Shown here: in pieces, positions 1 through 8,102 of the stretch | Layout of the letters: the number at the start of each line of letters is the position of its first letter | Numbering within the stretch: the stretch's first letter is position 1 | Source of the DNA: Sphingomonas sp. SORGH_AS_0950 | Lineage (GTDB): Bacteria; Pseudomonadota; Alphaproteobacteria; Sphingomonadales; Sphingomonadaceae | Length of the DNA stretch: 64,000 nucleotides | Reading direction: 5' to 3' | Assembly (NCBI RefSeq): GCF_030818415.1 | Contig: NZ_JAUTAE010000001.1 | Coordinates: 1,056,501 to 1,120,500, forward strand | The notes under the pieces: model-generated | What the model saw: the letters and a program-made list of their open reading frames with translations, nothing else | What the model was told of the DNA's origin: nothing | The model's database searches: none | Made by a program: the position numbers and the translations under genes

Positions 1-219
1 GAGGCGGGGCTGTTGCTGATCCTGGCGGTCGACCATTTCCTCGACATGGGCCGGTCGGCGACCAATGTGATCGGCAATGCGGTGGCCAGCGCGGTCATCG
101 CGAAGTGGGAGGGGCCGCTCGACGCGCCCGAGCCGGTCGATGTCGAGTCGCTCCACGCGCCGTCGGGACATCCGGCCCAGCCCGCCCCCGACAGCTTCCG
201 GCAGATCGGGGGGCATTGA
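1..219 (+). CDS. Dicarboxylate/amino acid:cation symporter, C-terminal end (partial)
   Basis: Only the last 72 codons lie in the window; the start is upstream. The visible protein contains [16 protein letters not shown], which matches the conserved C-terminal substrate and cation site of SLC1/DctA-type symporters (Asp, Met-Gly-Arg and Asn-Val-x-Gly-Asn). It is followed by an acidic, proline-rich cytoplasmic tail. Such inner-membrane carriers import C4-dicarboxylates, glutamate or similar acids with protons or sodium. The substrate cannot be told from this fragment. The next gene is on the opposite strand and converges on it. Confidence 0.85.
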   Translation, partial: EAGLLLILAVDHFLDMGRSATNVIGNAVASAVIAKWEGPLDAPEPVDVESLHAPSGHPAQPAPDSFRQIGGH

Positions 220-280
220 TCCCCCTCGCCCGCCATCCGGGGGCGGCCCTGCCCCCTATGGCCGAGCGGGATCGTCCCTC

Positions 281-907
281 TCAGGCATAGGCATAGGGGC
301 CACCCTTGGCGAGCGCGACCTGATAGGCGGGGCGGGCGTGGATGCGTTCCAGCCAGGCGATCGTCGCGGGGCGGCTTTCGTCCAGCCCCGCCCGCGACCG
401 CGCCGCCTCGAGCGGGAAGCTCATGATGATGTCCGCTGCGGTGAACTGGTCGCCCGCGAACCAGGGCGAATGGGTCAGCTCGCTTTCGACATAGTCGAGA
501 TGCCGGTCGATCATCGGCATGAACCGCTTGATCGCCGCCTTGCCCAGCACGGGAATGCGGCTGAGAACGAGCAGGACGAACAGGGGCGGCATCAGCGAGC
601 CCTCGGCATAATGCAGCCAGAAGCGCCAGCGTTGCACCGCGTCGCGGTGCGCGGGCGGGCCCAGGCGGCCATCGGCCTTGCCGACCAGATATTCGATGAT
701 CGCCCCCGTCTCGGCGATCACCATGCCGTCATCCTCGATCACCGGCGATTTGCCGAGCGGATGCACCGCACGCAGTTCGCGCGGGGCGAGCATCGTCTTG
801 CGGTCGCGCCGATAGCGTTTCACCGCATAGGGCAGGTCGAGTTCCTCCAGCATCCACAGGATGCGTTGCGACCGCGAATTTTCGAGATGATGGACGATGA
901 TCGTCAT
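281..907 (-). CDS. Glutathione S-transferase family protein
   Basis: A protein of 208 residues, the normal size for a cytosolic GST. The N-terminal thioredoxin-like half starts MTIIVHHLENSRSQR and has the cis-proline motif GKSPV near residue 54 and ETGAIIEYL near 67-75, which form the glutathione site. The C-terminal half is helical and contains the FTAADI N-capping motif. The ATG at 907 was preferred over in-frame upstream codons because the fold begins directly there. It probably conjugates or reduces electrophiles with glutathione. The substrate is unknown, and the neighbouring methyltransferase gives no clear hint. Confidence 0.85.
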   Translation of the reverse strand: MTIIVHHLENSRSQRILWMLEELDLPYAVKRYRRDRKTMLAPRELRAVHPLGKSPVIEDDGMVIAETGAIIEYLVGKADGRLGPPAHRDAVQRWRFWLHYAEGSLMPPLFVLLVLSRIPVLGKAAIKRFMPMIDRHLDYVESELTHSPWFAGDQFTAADIIMSFPLEAARSRAGLDESRPATIAWLERIHARPAYQVALAKGGPYAYA

Positions 908-994
908 GCCTGTTCCCCATGATGCGGGCGGGGTAACGCGCCAGACCGACCCCAAGGCCCAAAGGCTGCCGGAATGCGGCCATGGACCGATGGC

Positions 995-1840
995 TCAGGC
1001 CGCTCCCGCCCTTACCCGCCAGATCCAGGCGGAGGCCGGCAGGGCCACCTGATCGCCGGTCCGGTGATGGGACAGCCCCTCGCGCAACGCCGCCGCGATC
1101 CGCGCCCGCTCGTCCGGGGCGGCGGCCGCCATCGCGCGCGCCGCCGGGCCGATGCGGGACAGGAAATCGACCGCATCCTCGACCGGCGTCGCGCCCTGCC
1201 CGACGACATATTCGAAATCGACCCGCGCGGCGGCCTCCAGCGCCCATCCGGCCTGTTCCAGCCATGCCCCCACCCGATGCGAATCGGCAAAGGCGAAGGG
1301 CCCCGGTTCGTAACCGGCGACAGGCGCGGGCGAATGGCCGACCGCCTCGTCCGCCAGCGTCGCAAATCCGTTGCGCGCCCGCTCGTCGAAGCAGGAAAAG
1401 ACCAGCGCCGCCCCCGGCGACGCGGCCGCCCGCAAGCTCGTGAACGCCGCGACGGGATCGGGAAAGAACATCACGCCGTGACGCGAGACGAAAAGGTCGA
1501 ACGGCCCCTCCGACGCGGCGACCGACACCGCGTCGCCGCAGACGAAACGGAGCGCCCCGCCCCGGCCCTCCACGTCCGCCGCCCGCGTCCCTGCCAGGGC
1601 CAGCATTTCCGGCGACAGGTCGACCCCGACGACCTCCAGCTCGGGACGCGCCGCCCGGAGCGCCAGGCCGGTCGACCCGACGCCGCAGCCTATGTCCAGC
1701 GCCCGCCCCCGCCGGGGCGCGACGGCGGCGATGGCGGCGTCGAGATGCGCCGTCAGATGGGTGAAGCTGCGTTCGGTGCGACGCCATTGCTCGGCCCAGA
1801 CATCGCCGACCCGGCCGCTCCAATCCAGTCCGCTGGTCAT
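995..1840 (-). CDS. Class I SAM-dependent methyltransferase
   Basis: A protein of 281 residues. Motif I, LDIGCGVGS, lies at about residues 48-56, followed by VVGVDLSPEML for the ribose-binding acid loop. A post-I motif FVCGDAV and a motif IV region FDLFVSRHGVMFF complete a Rossmann-type methyltransferase of the Methyltransf_11/25 type. The ATG at 1840 was chosen over a TTG seven codons upstream. Small molecules are the likely substrates, but nothing in the sequence or neighbours identifies one. It lies downstream of recA on the same strand, separated from it by a strong terminator, so it probably has its own promoter. Confidence 0.8.
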   Translation of the reverse strand: MTSGLDWSGRVGDVWAEQWRRTERSFTHLTAHLDAAIAAVAPRRGRALDIGCGVGSTGLALRAARPELEVVGVDLSPEMLALAGTRAADVEGRGGALRFVCGDAVSVAASEGPFDLFVSRHGVMFFPDPVAAFTSLRAAASPGAALVFSCFDERARNGFATLADEAVGHSPAPVAGYEPGPFAFADSHRVGAWLEQAGWALEAAARVDFEYVVGQGATPVEDAVDFLSRIGPAARAMAAAAPDERARIAAALREGLSHHRTGDQVALPASAWIWRVRAGAA

Positions 1841-1860
1841 CGCCCCCCTATCGTCCCCCA

Positions 1861-1892
1861 AAGCAAAACGGCCCGCCGTCTCCGGCGGGCCG
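1861..1892 (-). terminator. Rho-independent terminator of recA
   Basis: A perfect 10-bp stem (CGGCCCGCCG at 1869-1878 with CGGCGGGCCG at 1883-1892, loop TCTC). On the minus strand it is followed by TTTTGCTTT. It lies 11 bases past the recA stop codon. Confidence 0.85.
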
Positions 1893-1902
1893 CTGGTCCC
1901 TC

Positions 1903-2976
1903 TTACAGATCGTCGTCCGCGTCGGGGCCGGTCATCATGTCCTCGGCCACCTGCTCGGTCCGCTGGCGGATCGCGCGTTCCAGGCGGTCGGCCATGTCGG
2001 GATTCTCGCGCAGGTAATTCTTGGCGTTCTCACGCCCCTGCCCGATACGGACCGAGTCGTAGGAGAACCAGCTGCCCGACTTCTCGACCAGCCCGGCCTT
2101 GACGCCCAGATCGAGGATCTCGCCGATCTTCGAGATGCCTTCGCCATACATGATGTCGAATTCGACCTGCTTGAACGGCGGGGCGACTTTGTTCTTCACC
2201 ACCTTCACGCGGGTCGCGTTGCCGGTGATGTCCTCACGGTCCTTGATCTGGCCGGTGCGACGGATGTCGAGCCGGACCGAGGCATAGAATTTCAGTGCAT
2301 TGCCGCCCGTCGTCGTCTCCGGGTTGCCGTACATCACGCCGATCTTCATGCGCAGCTGGTTGATGAAGATCACCATGCAGCGCGAACGGCTGATCGATCC
2401 GGTCAGCTTGCGCAGCGACTGCGACATCAGGCGGGCCTGAAGGCCGACATGGCTGTCGCCCATCTCGCCCTCGATCTCGGCGCGCGGGACGAGCGCGGCG
2501 ACCGAGTCGACCACCAGCACGTCGATCGCGTTCGAGCGGACCAGCGTGTCGGTGATCTCCAGCGCCTGCTCGCCGGTATCCGGCTGCGACACGATCAGTT
2601 CGTCGATATTGACGCCCAGCTTCTTGGCATAGACCGGGTCGAGCGCGTGTTCGGCGTCGACGAAGGCGGCGGTGCCGCCCATCTTCTGCGCCTCGGCGAT
2701 GACGTGCAGCGCCAGCGTAGTCTTGCCCGAAGATTCGGGGCCATAGACCTCGATCACGCGACCGCGCGGCAAGCCGCCCACGCCCAGCGCGATGTCGAGC
2801 CCCAGCGAGCCGGTCGAGATCGCCTCGACCTGCATCGTCTCCTTCTGCCCCAGCTTCATCGCCGAGCCCTTGCCGAACGCCCGGTCGATCTGAGCGAGCG
2901 CGGCGTCGAGCGCCTTTTGACGGTCTGCGTTTGCGGTTGCCATGCCTGTTTCGATCACTTTCAGATTGGCGGCCAT
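1903..2976 (-). CDS. recA: Recombinase RecA
   Basis: A protein of 357 residues, full length for RecA. The Walker A motif GPESSGKTT is at residues 79-87, the Walker B strand is [12 protein letters not shown], and the L1/L2 DNA-binding loops and the acidic C-terminus (DADDDL) are all present. RecA forms ATP-dependent filaments on single-stranded DNA, drives strand exchange and triggers LexA self-cleavage. An alternative ATG exists 11 codons downstream (MATANADRQ); the longer start is kept because a purine-rich stretch precedes it. Upstream, at 3027-3064, lies a promoter overlapped by a LexA box, so the gene is very likely SOS-induced. Confidence 0.98.
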   Translation of the reverse strand: MAANLKVIETGMATANADRQKALDAALAQIDRAFGKGSAMKLGQKETMQVEAISTGSLGLDIALGVGGLPRGRVIEVYGPESSGKTTLALHVIAEAQKMGGTAAFVDAEHALDPVYAKKLGVNIDELIVSQPDTGEQALEITDTLVRSNAIDVLVVDSVAALVPRAEIEGEMGDSHVGLQARLMSQSLRKLTGSISRSRCMVIFINQLRMKIGVMYGNPETTTGGNALKFYASVRLDIRRTGQIKDREDITGNATRVKVVKNKVAPPFKQVEFDIMYGEGISKIGEILDLGVKAGLVEKSGSWFSYDSVRIGQGRENAKNYLRENPDMADRLERAIRQRTEQVAEDMMTGPDADDDL

Positions 2977-3026
2977 CAGATGCTTCCTTCGCTAGACCAA
3001 GCGCGTGGTCCATTCAACGCATCTGC

Positions 3027-3064
3027 AATGTATGCACTTTGTTCCACAGGAACAAGATGGGAAC
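3027..3064 (-). promoter_or_regulatory. recA promoter with overlapping LexA box
   Basis: On the minus strand there is TTGTTC (3050-3055) as -35, a 17-bp spacer, and TACATT (3027-3032) as -10. The sequence GAAC-AAGATGG-GAAC at 3050-3064 is, on the minus strand, GTTC-N7-GTTC, the known alphaproteobacterial LexA box. It covers the -35 hexamer, so LexA binding would block RNA polymerase. Confidence 0.85.
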
Positions 3065-3069
3065 AAATA

Positions 3070-3906
3070 TCAGGTCAAAAAAGTCGGCAGCGCCCACCAG
3101 CCCTGGTCGCGCGCCTGGGTCGCCGCCGCATCCCGGTCCGCGACGGTGTCGAAGATCGCGAAACAGGTCGCCCCCGATCCCGACATGCGCGACAGCCCGA
3201 CGCCGGGCGCCTGACCCAGAAAGGCCAGCACCGCGTCGATCGCTGGGGCCAGCGCGCGCGCCGGGGGTTCCAGATCGTTCCGCCCCGCCGCCGCGACCGC
3301 CATCACCTCGCCCTCTCCCAGTCCGCCGCGATCCATGCCGTCCCAGCGGCCGAACACCGCCGCCGTCGACACGCCGACGCCCGGATTGACCAGCAGCACC
3401 GGCACATCGCCCAGCGGCGGTAGCGGTTGCAGCGCATCCCCCTTGCCCCGGCCCCATGCGGTCCGGCCGAGCAGACAGGCGGGCACGTCCGCGCCCAGCT
3501 CGCCCGCCAGCGCGAACAATTCGGGATGGTCGGGCGCCACGCCATGCAGCCGCGCCAGCGCGCGCAGCGTCGCCGCCGCATCCGCCGACCCGCCACCGAT
3601 GCCCGAGGCGACCGGCAGATGCTTGTCGAGCGTGATCGCGTGATGCTGCGCCACCCCGAACCGCGCGCCGAAGCCCTGCGCGGCGCGCATGACCAAATTG
3701 TCCTGCTGCGCCTCGCCCGCCAGACGGTCGGCGAACGGCCCGGTCAGCGTCAGGCCGGTCGCGGCGGCGGGTGCGACCGTCACGACGTCACCGTCGCGGC
3801 AAAAGGCGAACAGCGTCTCCAGCTCGTGATAGCCGTCCGCCCGGCGCGCCCGGACGTGAAGGGCCAGATTGATCTTGGCGGGCGCGGTCTCGACGATGGC
3901 GGTCAT
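3070..3906 (-). CDS. ispE: 4-diphosphocytidyl-2-C-methyl-D-erythritol kinase
   Basis: A protein of 278 residues of the GHMP kinase superfamily. The N-terminal signature APAKINLALHV is followed by the glycine-rich ATP loop PVASGIGGGSADA at about residues 98-110 and the C-terminal motif LSRMSGSGATCFAIF. IspE phosphorylates the 2-hydroxyl of CDP-methylerythritol in the non-mevalonate isoprenoid pathway. It lies 41 bases downstream of the TPR protein gene on the same strand and may be cotranscribed with it. Its 3' end stops just before the recA promoter. Confidence 0.96.
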   Translation of the reverse strand: MTAIVETAPAKINLALHVRARRADGYHELETLFAFCRDGDVVTVAPAAATGLTLTGPFADRLAGEAQQDNLVMRAAQGFGARFGVAQHHAITLDKHLPVASGIGGGSADAAATLRALARLHGVAPDHPELFALAGELGADVPACLLGRTAWGRGKGDALQPLPPLGDVPVLLVNPGVGVSTAAVFGRWDGMDRGGLGEGEVMAVAAAGRNDLEPPARALAPAIDAVLAFLGQAPGVGLSRMSGSGATCFAIFDTVADRDAAATQARDQGWWALPTFLT

Positions 3907-3947
3907 CCCCGCCCCATGCGACGCCCCGCGCCCGCCAGCAAGAGCGA

Positions 3948-5468
3948 TCAGCGCGACAGCTTGGGCGTGATCCGCGCCCGTTCGCTCTCGTCGGCGGTCA
4001 GCGCCGCCGCGCGCCAGGCATAGCGCGCCTCATAATGCCGCCCCAGCGACCAATAGATGTCGCCCAGATGATCGTTGATCTCTGCATTGGCGGGCTCGGC
4101 CATGGCGGCACGCTCGATCAGCGGCAGCGCGCGGCCGGGCTGCCCCGCCCGGAAATAGGCCCAGCCCAGCGAATCGGTGATCGAGCCATTGTCGGGCGCC
4201 AGCTTGCTCGCCCGCTCCAGCATGGCCAGCGAGCCCGCGACATCCTGCCCCCGCTCGACCCGCGCATAGCCCAGATAATTGAGCGCCAGCGGCTCGTCCG
4301 GCGCCAGCGCCACCGCACGGGCGAGCGCTGCATCGGCCTCCTCGCGCCGCCCCGCCTGATCCAGCGCGCCGCCATATTGCAGCCAGGCCGCCCAGGGCAG
4401 CGGCGGATCGGCGCGGGTCACCCGTTCGTACCAGGGCACCGCCTCGGCGGGTTGCTGGGCGGCGATCAGCTGGTCGGCATAGACCTGCCAGTCGTCGACC
4501 GTCGCATTCTTCGCGGTCGCCAGCCCGCGCGCCAGCATCAGCGCCTCGCCCATCCGCCCGGCCGCCCCGAGCAGCCCGACCCGCACCACCGCCGCACGGT
4601 GGGCAAAGGCGCGGCGCGGGTCCACCCCCGCCAGCGCGGCGATGGCGGCGTCCCATGCCTCGTCCTTCGACAATGCCTCGGCCAGCAACAGCCGTGCCCG
4701 ATCATTGCCCGGATCGGCGATCAGCGCGGTGCGCGCGAGCGCGATGACCAGCGGGCGCGGGCCGTCGCTCGCCAGCTCGGCACCGACGCGGACGAACAGT
4801 TGCGACACGCCGAAGCCCAGGTCCGGCTTGACGCCCAGCGCCTTGCGACCGGCATCGACCAGCGGATCGGTCATCAGGCGGCGCGCATCGGCCTCGTCGC
4901 CATGGCCCGCCATCAGCGCGGCGGCGGCGATCCGGGTATCGGCGGGCGGGCGCATCGCCTCCAGCAGCAGCCGGACCGAGGAATCATCCATCTTCCTCGC
5001 CGCCAGCGCCAGCAGCAGCCGATGCTCCTCGGCCAGCCGCCGCGCGACCGGCTCCTTGCCCGCGCTGTCGAGCGCGGGTTCGACGGGCTGTCGGCGATCC
5101 CAGGCCGCCCAGGCCTTGAGCACCGGCGACAGAATCTTGAGCGGCCCACCGGCGATCCCTGCGATCGCGGCGTCAGAACCCGCGCGATCGCCCTTGCGCG
5201 CCGCGATCGCCAGGTCGAGCAGCGTCACGTCGATCGGCGCGACCTTCTCGGCCTGCATGACGCGCGCGGCGCGCAGCGCCAGCGCCTCGTCGCCGCTGAT
5301 CATCGCCTCGCGATAGGCGCGCACCGCCACCGCCGGATCGTCGGGCCACCCCGCCAGCGCGGTCGCATAATCGCCCGCCGCCTCGGCCGCACGCCCCTCG
5401 GCCGCCGCGACGCGGGCGGCGAGATAGGCGGAGAGCGGCTCGGGCGTGGCACGAACCGCCGCCGCCAC
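3948..5468 (-). CDS. Tetratricopeptide repeat protein, probably exported; start uncertain
   Basis: At least 506 residues, rich in alanine and helix, with clear TPR units in the C-terminal third (for example DEPLALNYLGYARVERGQD and NGSITDSLGWAYFRAGQPG). TPR arrays are protein-binding scaffolds. The first ordinary start codon is a GTG at 5468, but the frame stays open upstream and encodes KRRLISLLSATVLASAAW followed by TAPVAAA, an excellent signal peptide. No ATG, GTG or TTG precedes that peptide in frame. The true start may therefore be non-standard near 5525, or a base may be missing there. The coding region directly abuts or overlaps the end of the ETF oxidoreductase gene, suggesting cotranscription with it and with ispE. 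Confidence 0.8.
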   Translation of the reverse strand: MAAAVRATPEPLSAYLAARVAAAEGRAAEAAGDYATALAGWPDDPAVAVRAYREAMISGDEALALRAARVMQAEKVAPIDVTLLDLAIAARKGDRAGSDAAIAGIAGGPLKILSPVLKAWAAWDRRQPVEPALDSAGKEPVARRLAEEHRLLLALAARKMDDSSVRLLLEAMRPPADTRIAAAALMAGHGDEADARRLMTDPLVDAGRKALGVKPDLGFGVSQLFVRVGAELASDGPRPLVIALARTALIADPGNDRARLLLAEALSKDEAWDAAIAALAGVDPRRAFAHRAAVVRVGLLGAAGRMGEALMLARGLATAKNATVDDWQVYADQLIAAQQPAEAVPWYERVTRADPPLPWAAWLQYGGALDQAGRREEADAALARAVALAPDEPLALNYLGYARVERGQDVAGSLAMLERASKLAPDNGSITDSLGWAYFRAGQPGRALPLIERAAMAEPANAEINDHLGDIYWSLGRHYEARYAWRAAALTADESERARITPKLSR

Positions 5469-5529
5469 GGGCGCCGTCCAGGCGGCGGAGGCCAGGACCG
5501 TCGCCGATAGGAGGGAGATCAGCCGACGC

Positions 5530-7185
5530 TTACATATTGGGATAATTGGGTCCTCCGCCGCCTTCGGGTACGACCCAGTTGATATTCTGGGTCGGGTCCT
5601 TGATGTCGCACGTCTTGCAGTGGACGCAGTTCTGGGCGTTGATCACGAATTTCGGATCGCCCTCGTCCACGCCCACCACCTCATAAACACCCGCCGGGCA
5701 GTAGCGTTGCGCGGGCTCGTCGAACAGCGGCAGGTTGTGCGCGATCGGCACGCTCGCATCCTTGAGCGTCAGATGGACCGGCTGATCCTCCTCATGGTTG
5801 GTGTTCGACAGGAACACCGAGGAGAGGCGATCGAAGGTCAGCACGCCATCGGGCTTGGGATAGTCGGGCTTCTTCACCTGATCCTTGCGCCACAGCGTCT
5901 CGTGATCGGGCTTGTGCTTCATGGTGAAGGGCATTTTCAGCCCGAAATGCTCCGACCACATGGTGACGTTGGCAAGCCCGCTGCCGACGAAATCGCCATA
6001 TTTCTTGACCAGCGGCACGACGTTGCGGACGCCCGCCAGCTCCTTGTAGAGCCAGGAGGCGCGGAATGCCTCGGGATAGTCGGTCAGCTCGTCGCCCTCG
6101 CGCCCCGCCTGGACCGCCGCGAACGCCGCCTCGGCGGCCAGCATCGCCGACTTCATCGCGCCGTGCGTGCCCTTGATCCGCGGCACGTTGAGGAAACCCG
6201 CCGAACAACCGACCAGCACGCCGCCGGGGAAGGTCAGCTTGGGGATCGCCTGAAGCCCGCCGTCATTGATCGCGCGCGCGCCGTAAGAGACGCGCTTGCC
6301 GCCCTTCAGCAGCTCGGCGATGACCGGATGGGTCTTCCACTTCTGCATCTCCTGGAACGGGGAGATGTACGGGTTGGAATAGTTCAGCCACGTCACGAAG
6401 CCGATCGCGACCTGTCCCCCCGCCTGGTGGTAGATGAAGCCGCCGCCATTGGCGTCATCGCCCAGCGGCCAGCCCTGGGTATGGATGACGCGGCCCGGCA
6501 CATGCTTGGCGGGATCGATGTCCCACAATTCCTTGATGCCCAGACCATAGATTTGCGGATCGCTGTCGCGCGCTAGGTCGAACTGGCGGATGATCTCCTT
6601 GGACAGATGCCCGCGTACGCCCTCGGCGAAGAAGGTGTATTTGGCGTGGAGCTCCAGGCCCGGCTGGTAATCGGGCTTGTGGGTGCCGTCGCGCGCCACG
6701 CCCATGTCGCCGGTCGCCACGCCCTTCACCCGGCCATCCTCATGGAACAGGATTTCGGCGGCGGCGAAACCGGGGAAGATCTCGACGCCCAGTTCCTCGG
6801 CCTTGCCCGCCAGCCAGCGGCACAGATTGCCGAGGCTGCCCGTATAGGTGCCCTTGTTGTGCATGAAGGGCGGGACCAGCGCGTGCGGCACGTTGCGATG
6901 CTTGCCCGCGGTCAGGATCCAGTGATGGTTCTCGGTCACCGGCACCTCGGCGAGCGGACAACCATCGTCGCGCCAGTCGGGCAGCAACTCGTCGAGCGCG
7001 ATCGGGTCGATCACCGCGCCCGACAGGATGTGCGCGCCGACCTCCGAGCCTTTTTCCAGCACGCAGACCGACAGCTCGGCGCCGCCTTGCGTCGCCAGCT
7101 GCTTCAGGCGGATCGCGGCCGACAGGCCCGCTGGCCCGGCGCCGACGATCACCACGTCATAGGGCATCGATTCGCGTTCGCTCAT
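5530..7185 (-). CDS. Electron transfer flavoprotein-ubiquinone oxidoreductase
   Basis: A protein of 551 residues. An FAD-binding motif VGAGPAGLSAAIRL lies about 15 residues from the start. The C-terminal ferredoxin-like part carries the four 4Fe-4S cysteines (RYCPAG and NCVHCKTCDIKDP) and the typical ending PNYPNM. The enzyme takes electrons from reduced ETF, produced by acyl-CoA and amino acid dehydrogenases, and passes them to ubiquinone at the inner membrane. The start MSERESMPYDVVIVG at 7185 was chosen because the frame upstream is not conserved-looking and runs through the promoter region. A palindrome 104 bp upstream (7289-7304) is a likely operator. Confidence 0.95.
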   Translation of the reverse strand: MSERESMPYDVVIVGAGPAGLSAAIRLKQLATQGGAELSVCVLEKGSEVGAHILSGAVIDPIALDELLPDWRDDGCPLAEVPVTENHHWILTAGKHRNVPHALVPPFMHNKGTYTGSLGNLCRWLAGKAEELGVEIFPGFAAAEILFHEDGRVKGVATGDMGVARDGTHKPDYQPGLELHAKYTFFAEGVRGHLSKEIIRQFDLARDSDPQIYGLGIKELWDIDPAKHVPGRVIHTQGWPLGDDANGGGFIYHQAGGQVAIGFVTWLNYSNPYISPFQEMQKWKTHPVIAELLKGGKRVSYGARAINDGGLQAIPKLTFPGGVLVGCSAGFLNVPRIKGTHGAMKSAMLAAEAAFAAVQAGREGDELTDYPEAFRASWLYKELAGVRNVVPLVKKYGDFVGSGLANVTMWSEHFGLKMPFTMKHKPDHETLWRKDQVKKPDYPKPDGVLTFDRLSSVFLSNTNHEEDQPVHLTLKDASVPIAHNLPLFDEPAQRYCPAGVYEVVGVDEGDPKFVINAQNCVHCKTCDIKDPTQNINWVVPEGGGGPNYPNM

Positions 7186-7288
7186 GGCATCCTCGCATCT
7201 GGTCCGTACCGCTGCCGTAGCGTCCCGTGGATCGGGCTCGTCCGGGCGCGGACGGGAAACATCTTGTCCTGACAGCCGATCCGACAGA

Positions 7289-7304
7289 TTGACGCGCACG
7301 TCAA
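7289..7304. promoter_or_regulatory. Palindromic operator candidate between ETF-QO and UDG-like gene
   Basis: TTGACGCGCACGTCAA has two TTGACG half-sites in inverted orientation around a 4-bp centre. It resembles the LiuR-type operators known from branched-chain amino acid and fatty acid degradation genes in proteobacteria, which fits an ETF oxidoreductase promoter. The regulator is inferred only. Confidence 0.55.
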
Positions 7305-7328
7305 CCTTGCAGCATGGGCTAATCCCAT

Positions 7329-8102
7329 ATGGGGGCTTTTCCGACGTTCGACAGCGCACCGTTCGACAGCGCACAGGCGGCCAGCGTGCTCGACTGGTGG
7401 CATGACGCGGGCGTCGACCTGCTGGTCGAGGACGAACCCCGCGACTGGATGGCCGCCGAACCCGTGCGGCCGATCGGCTTCCCCGCGCCCGCCCCGCTGC
7501 CCGCACCGGGTCTGGTCCCCGCCCTGCCCGCCGCCGCCCCGGCCGCGCTGCTGCCCGATACGCTGGACGCCTTCCTGGCCTGGCGCCTGTCCGACGCCGC
7601 GCCGGAGGCGGCGTGGGACGGCATCTCGCTGACCGCCACCGGCCCGGCCGAGGCGCCGCTGATGGTGCTGGTCGATTGTCCCGACCGCGACGACGGCGAA
7701 GCGGGACAGATATTGTCAGGTGCGGCCGGTCGGTTGTTCGACCGGATGCTCGCCGCCATCGGCCAGTCGCGCGAGACCGTCCATCTCGCCTCGGTCTGCG
7801 CGCGGCGGCCGCTGGCGGGCCGGACCCCGGCGGGACTGGAGGCGCGGCTGGCCGAGATTTCGCTGCATCATATCGGGCTGGTCCGGCCGCGTTCGCTGCT
7901 CCTGCTGGGCAATGCGGCGAGCCGTGCCGTGCTCGGGACCGAACTCACCAGCGCGCGCGGACATTCGCATGCCGTTGACCATAAAAGCGGCAAAAGCCAG
8001 GCGGTCGCCAGTTTCCATCCGCGCTTTCTGATCGAAAAGCCGATGGCAAAGGCGGAGAGCTGGAAGGATTTGCAAAGGATCATGGGGGACATGCGCGCAT
8101 GA
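7329..8102 (+). CDS. Uracil-DNA glycosylase superfamily protein, atypical
   Basis: A protein of 257 residues. The C-terminal half resembles family 4/5 uracil-DNA glycosylases: DRMLAAIGQSRETVHLASV, then VRPRSLLLLGNAASRAVL, and ASFHPRFLIEKPMAKAESW, which matches the usual HPSYLL plus AW region. The N-terminal third is proline and alanine rich. Two family hallmarks look lost. The GE(A/S)PG motif A is replaced by VDCPDRDDGE, and only two cysteines are visible, so the four-cysteine iron-sulfur site is absent. Activity on uracil is therefore doubtful. The stop codon overlaps the start of the next gene (ATGA), so the two are translationally coupled. Confidence 0.7.
   Translation: MGAFPTFDSAPFDSAQAASVLDWWHDAGVDLLVEDEPRDWMAAEPVRPIGFPAPAPLPAPGLVPALPAAAPAALLPDTLDAFLAWRLSDAAPEAAWDGISLTATGPAEAPLMVLVDCPDRDDGEAGQILSGAAGRLFDRMLAAIGQSRETVHLASVCARRPLAGRTPAGLEARLAEISLHHIGLVRPRSLLLLGNAASRAVLGTELTSARGHSHAVDHKSGKSQAVASFHPRFLIEKPMAKAESWKDLQRIMGDMRA

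Noticed and set aside
7320..7760. Minus-strand open frame opposite the UDG-like gene
   Set aside because: It is a serine- and alanine-rich shadow of the proline- and alanine-rich plus-strand coding region, with no ribosome binding site.
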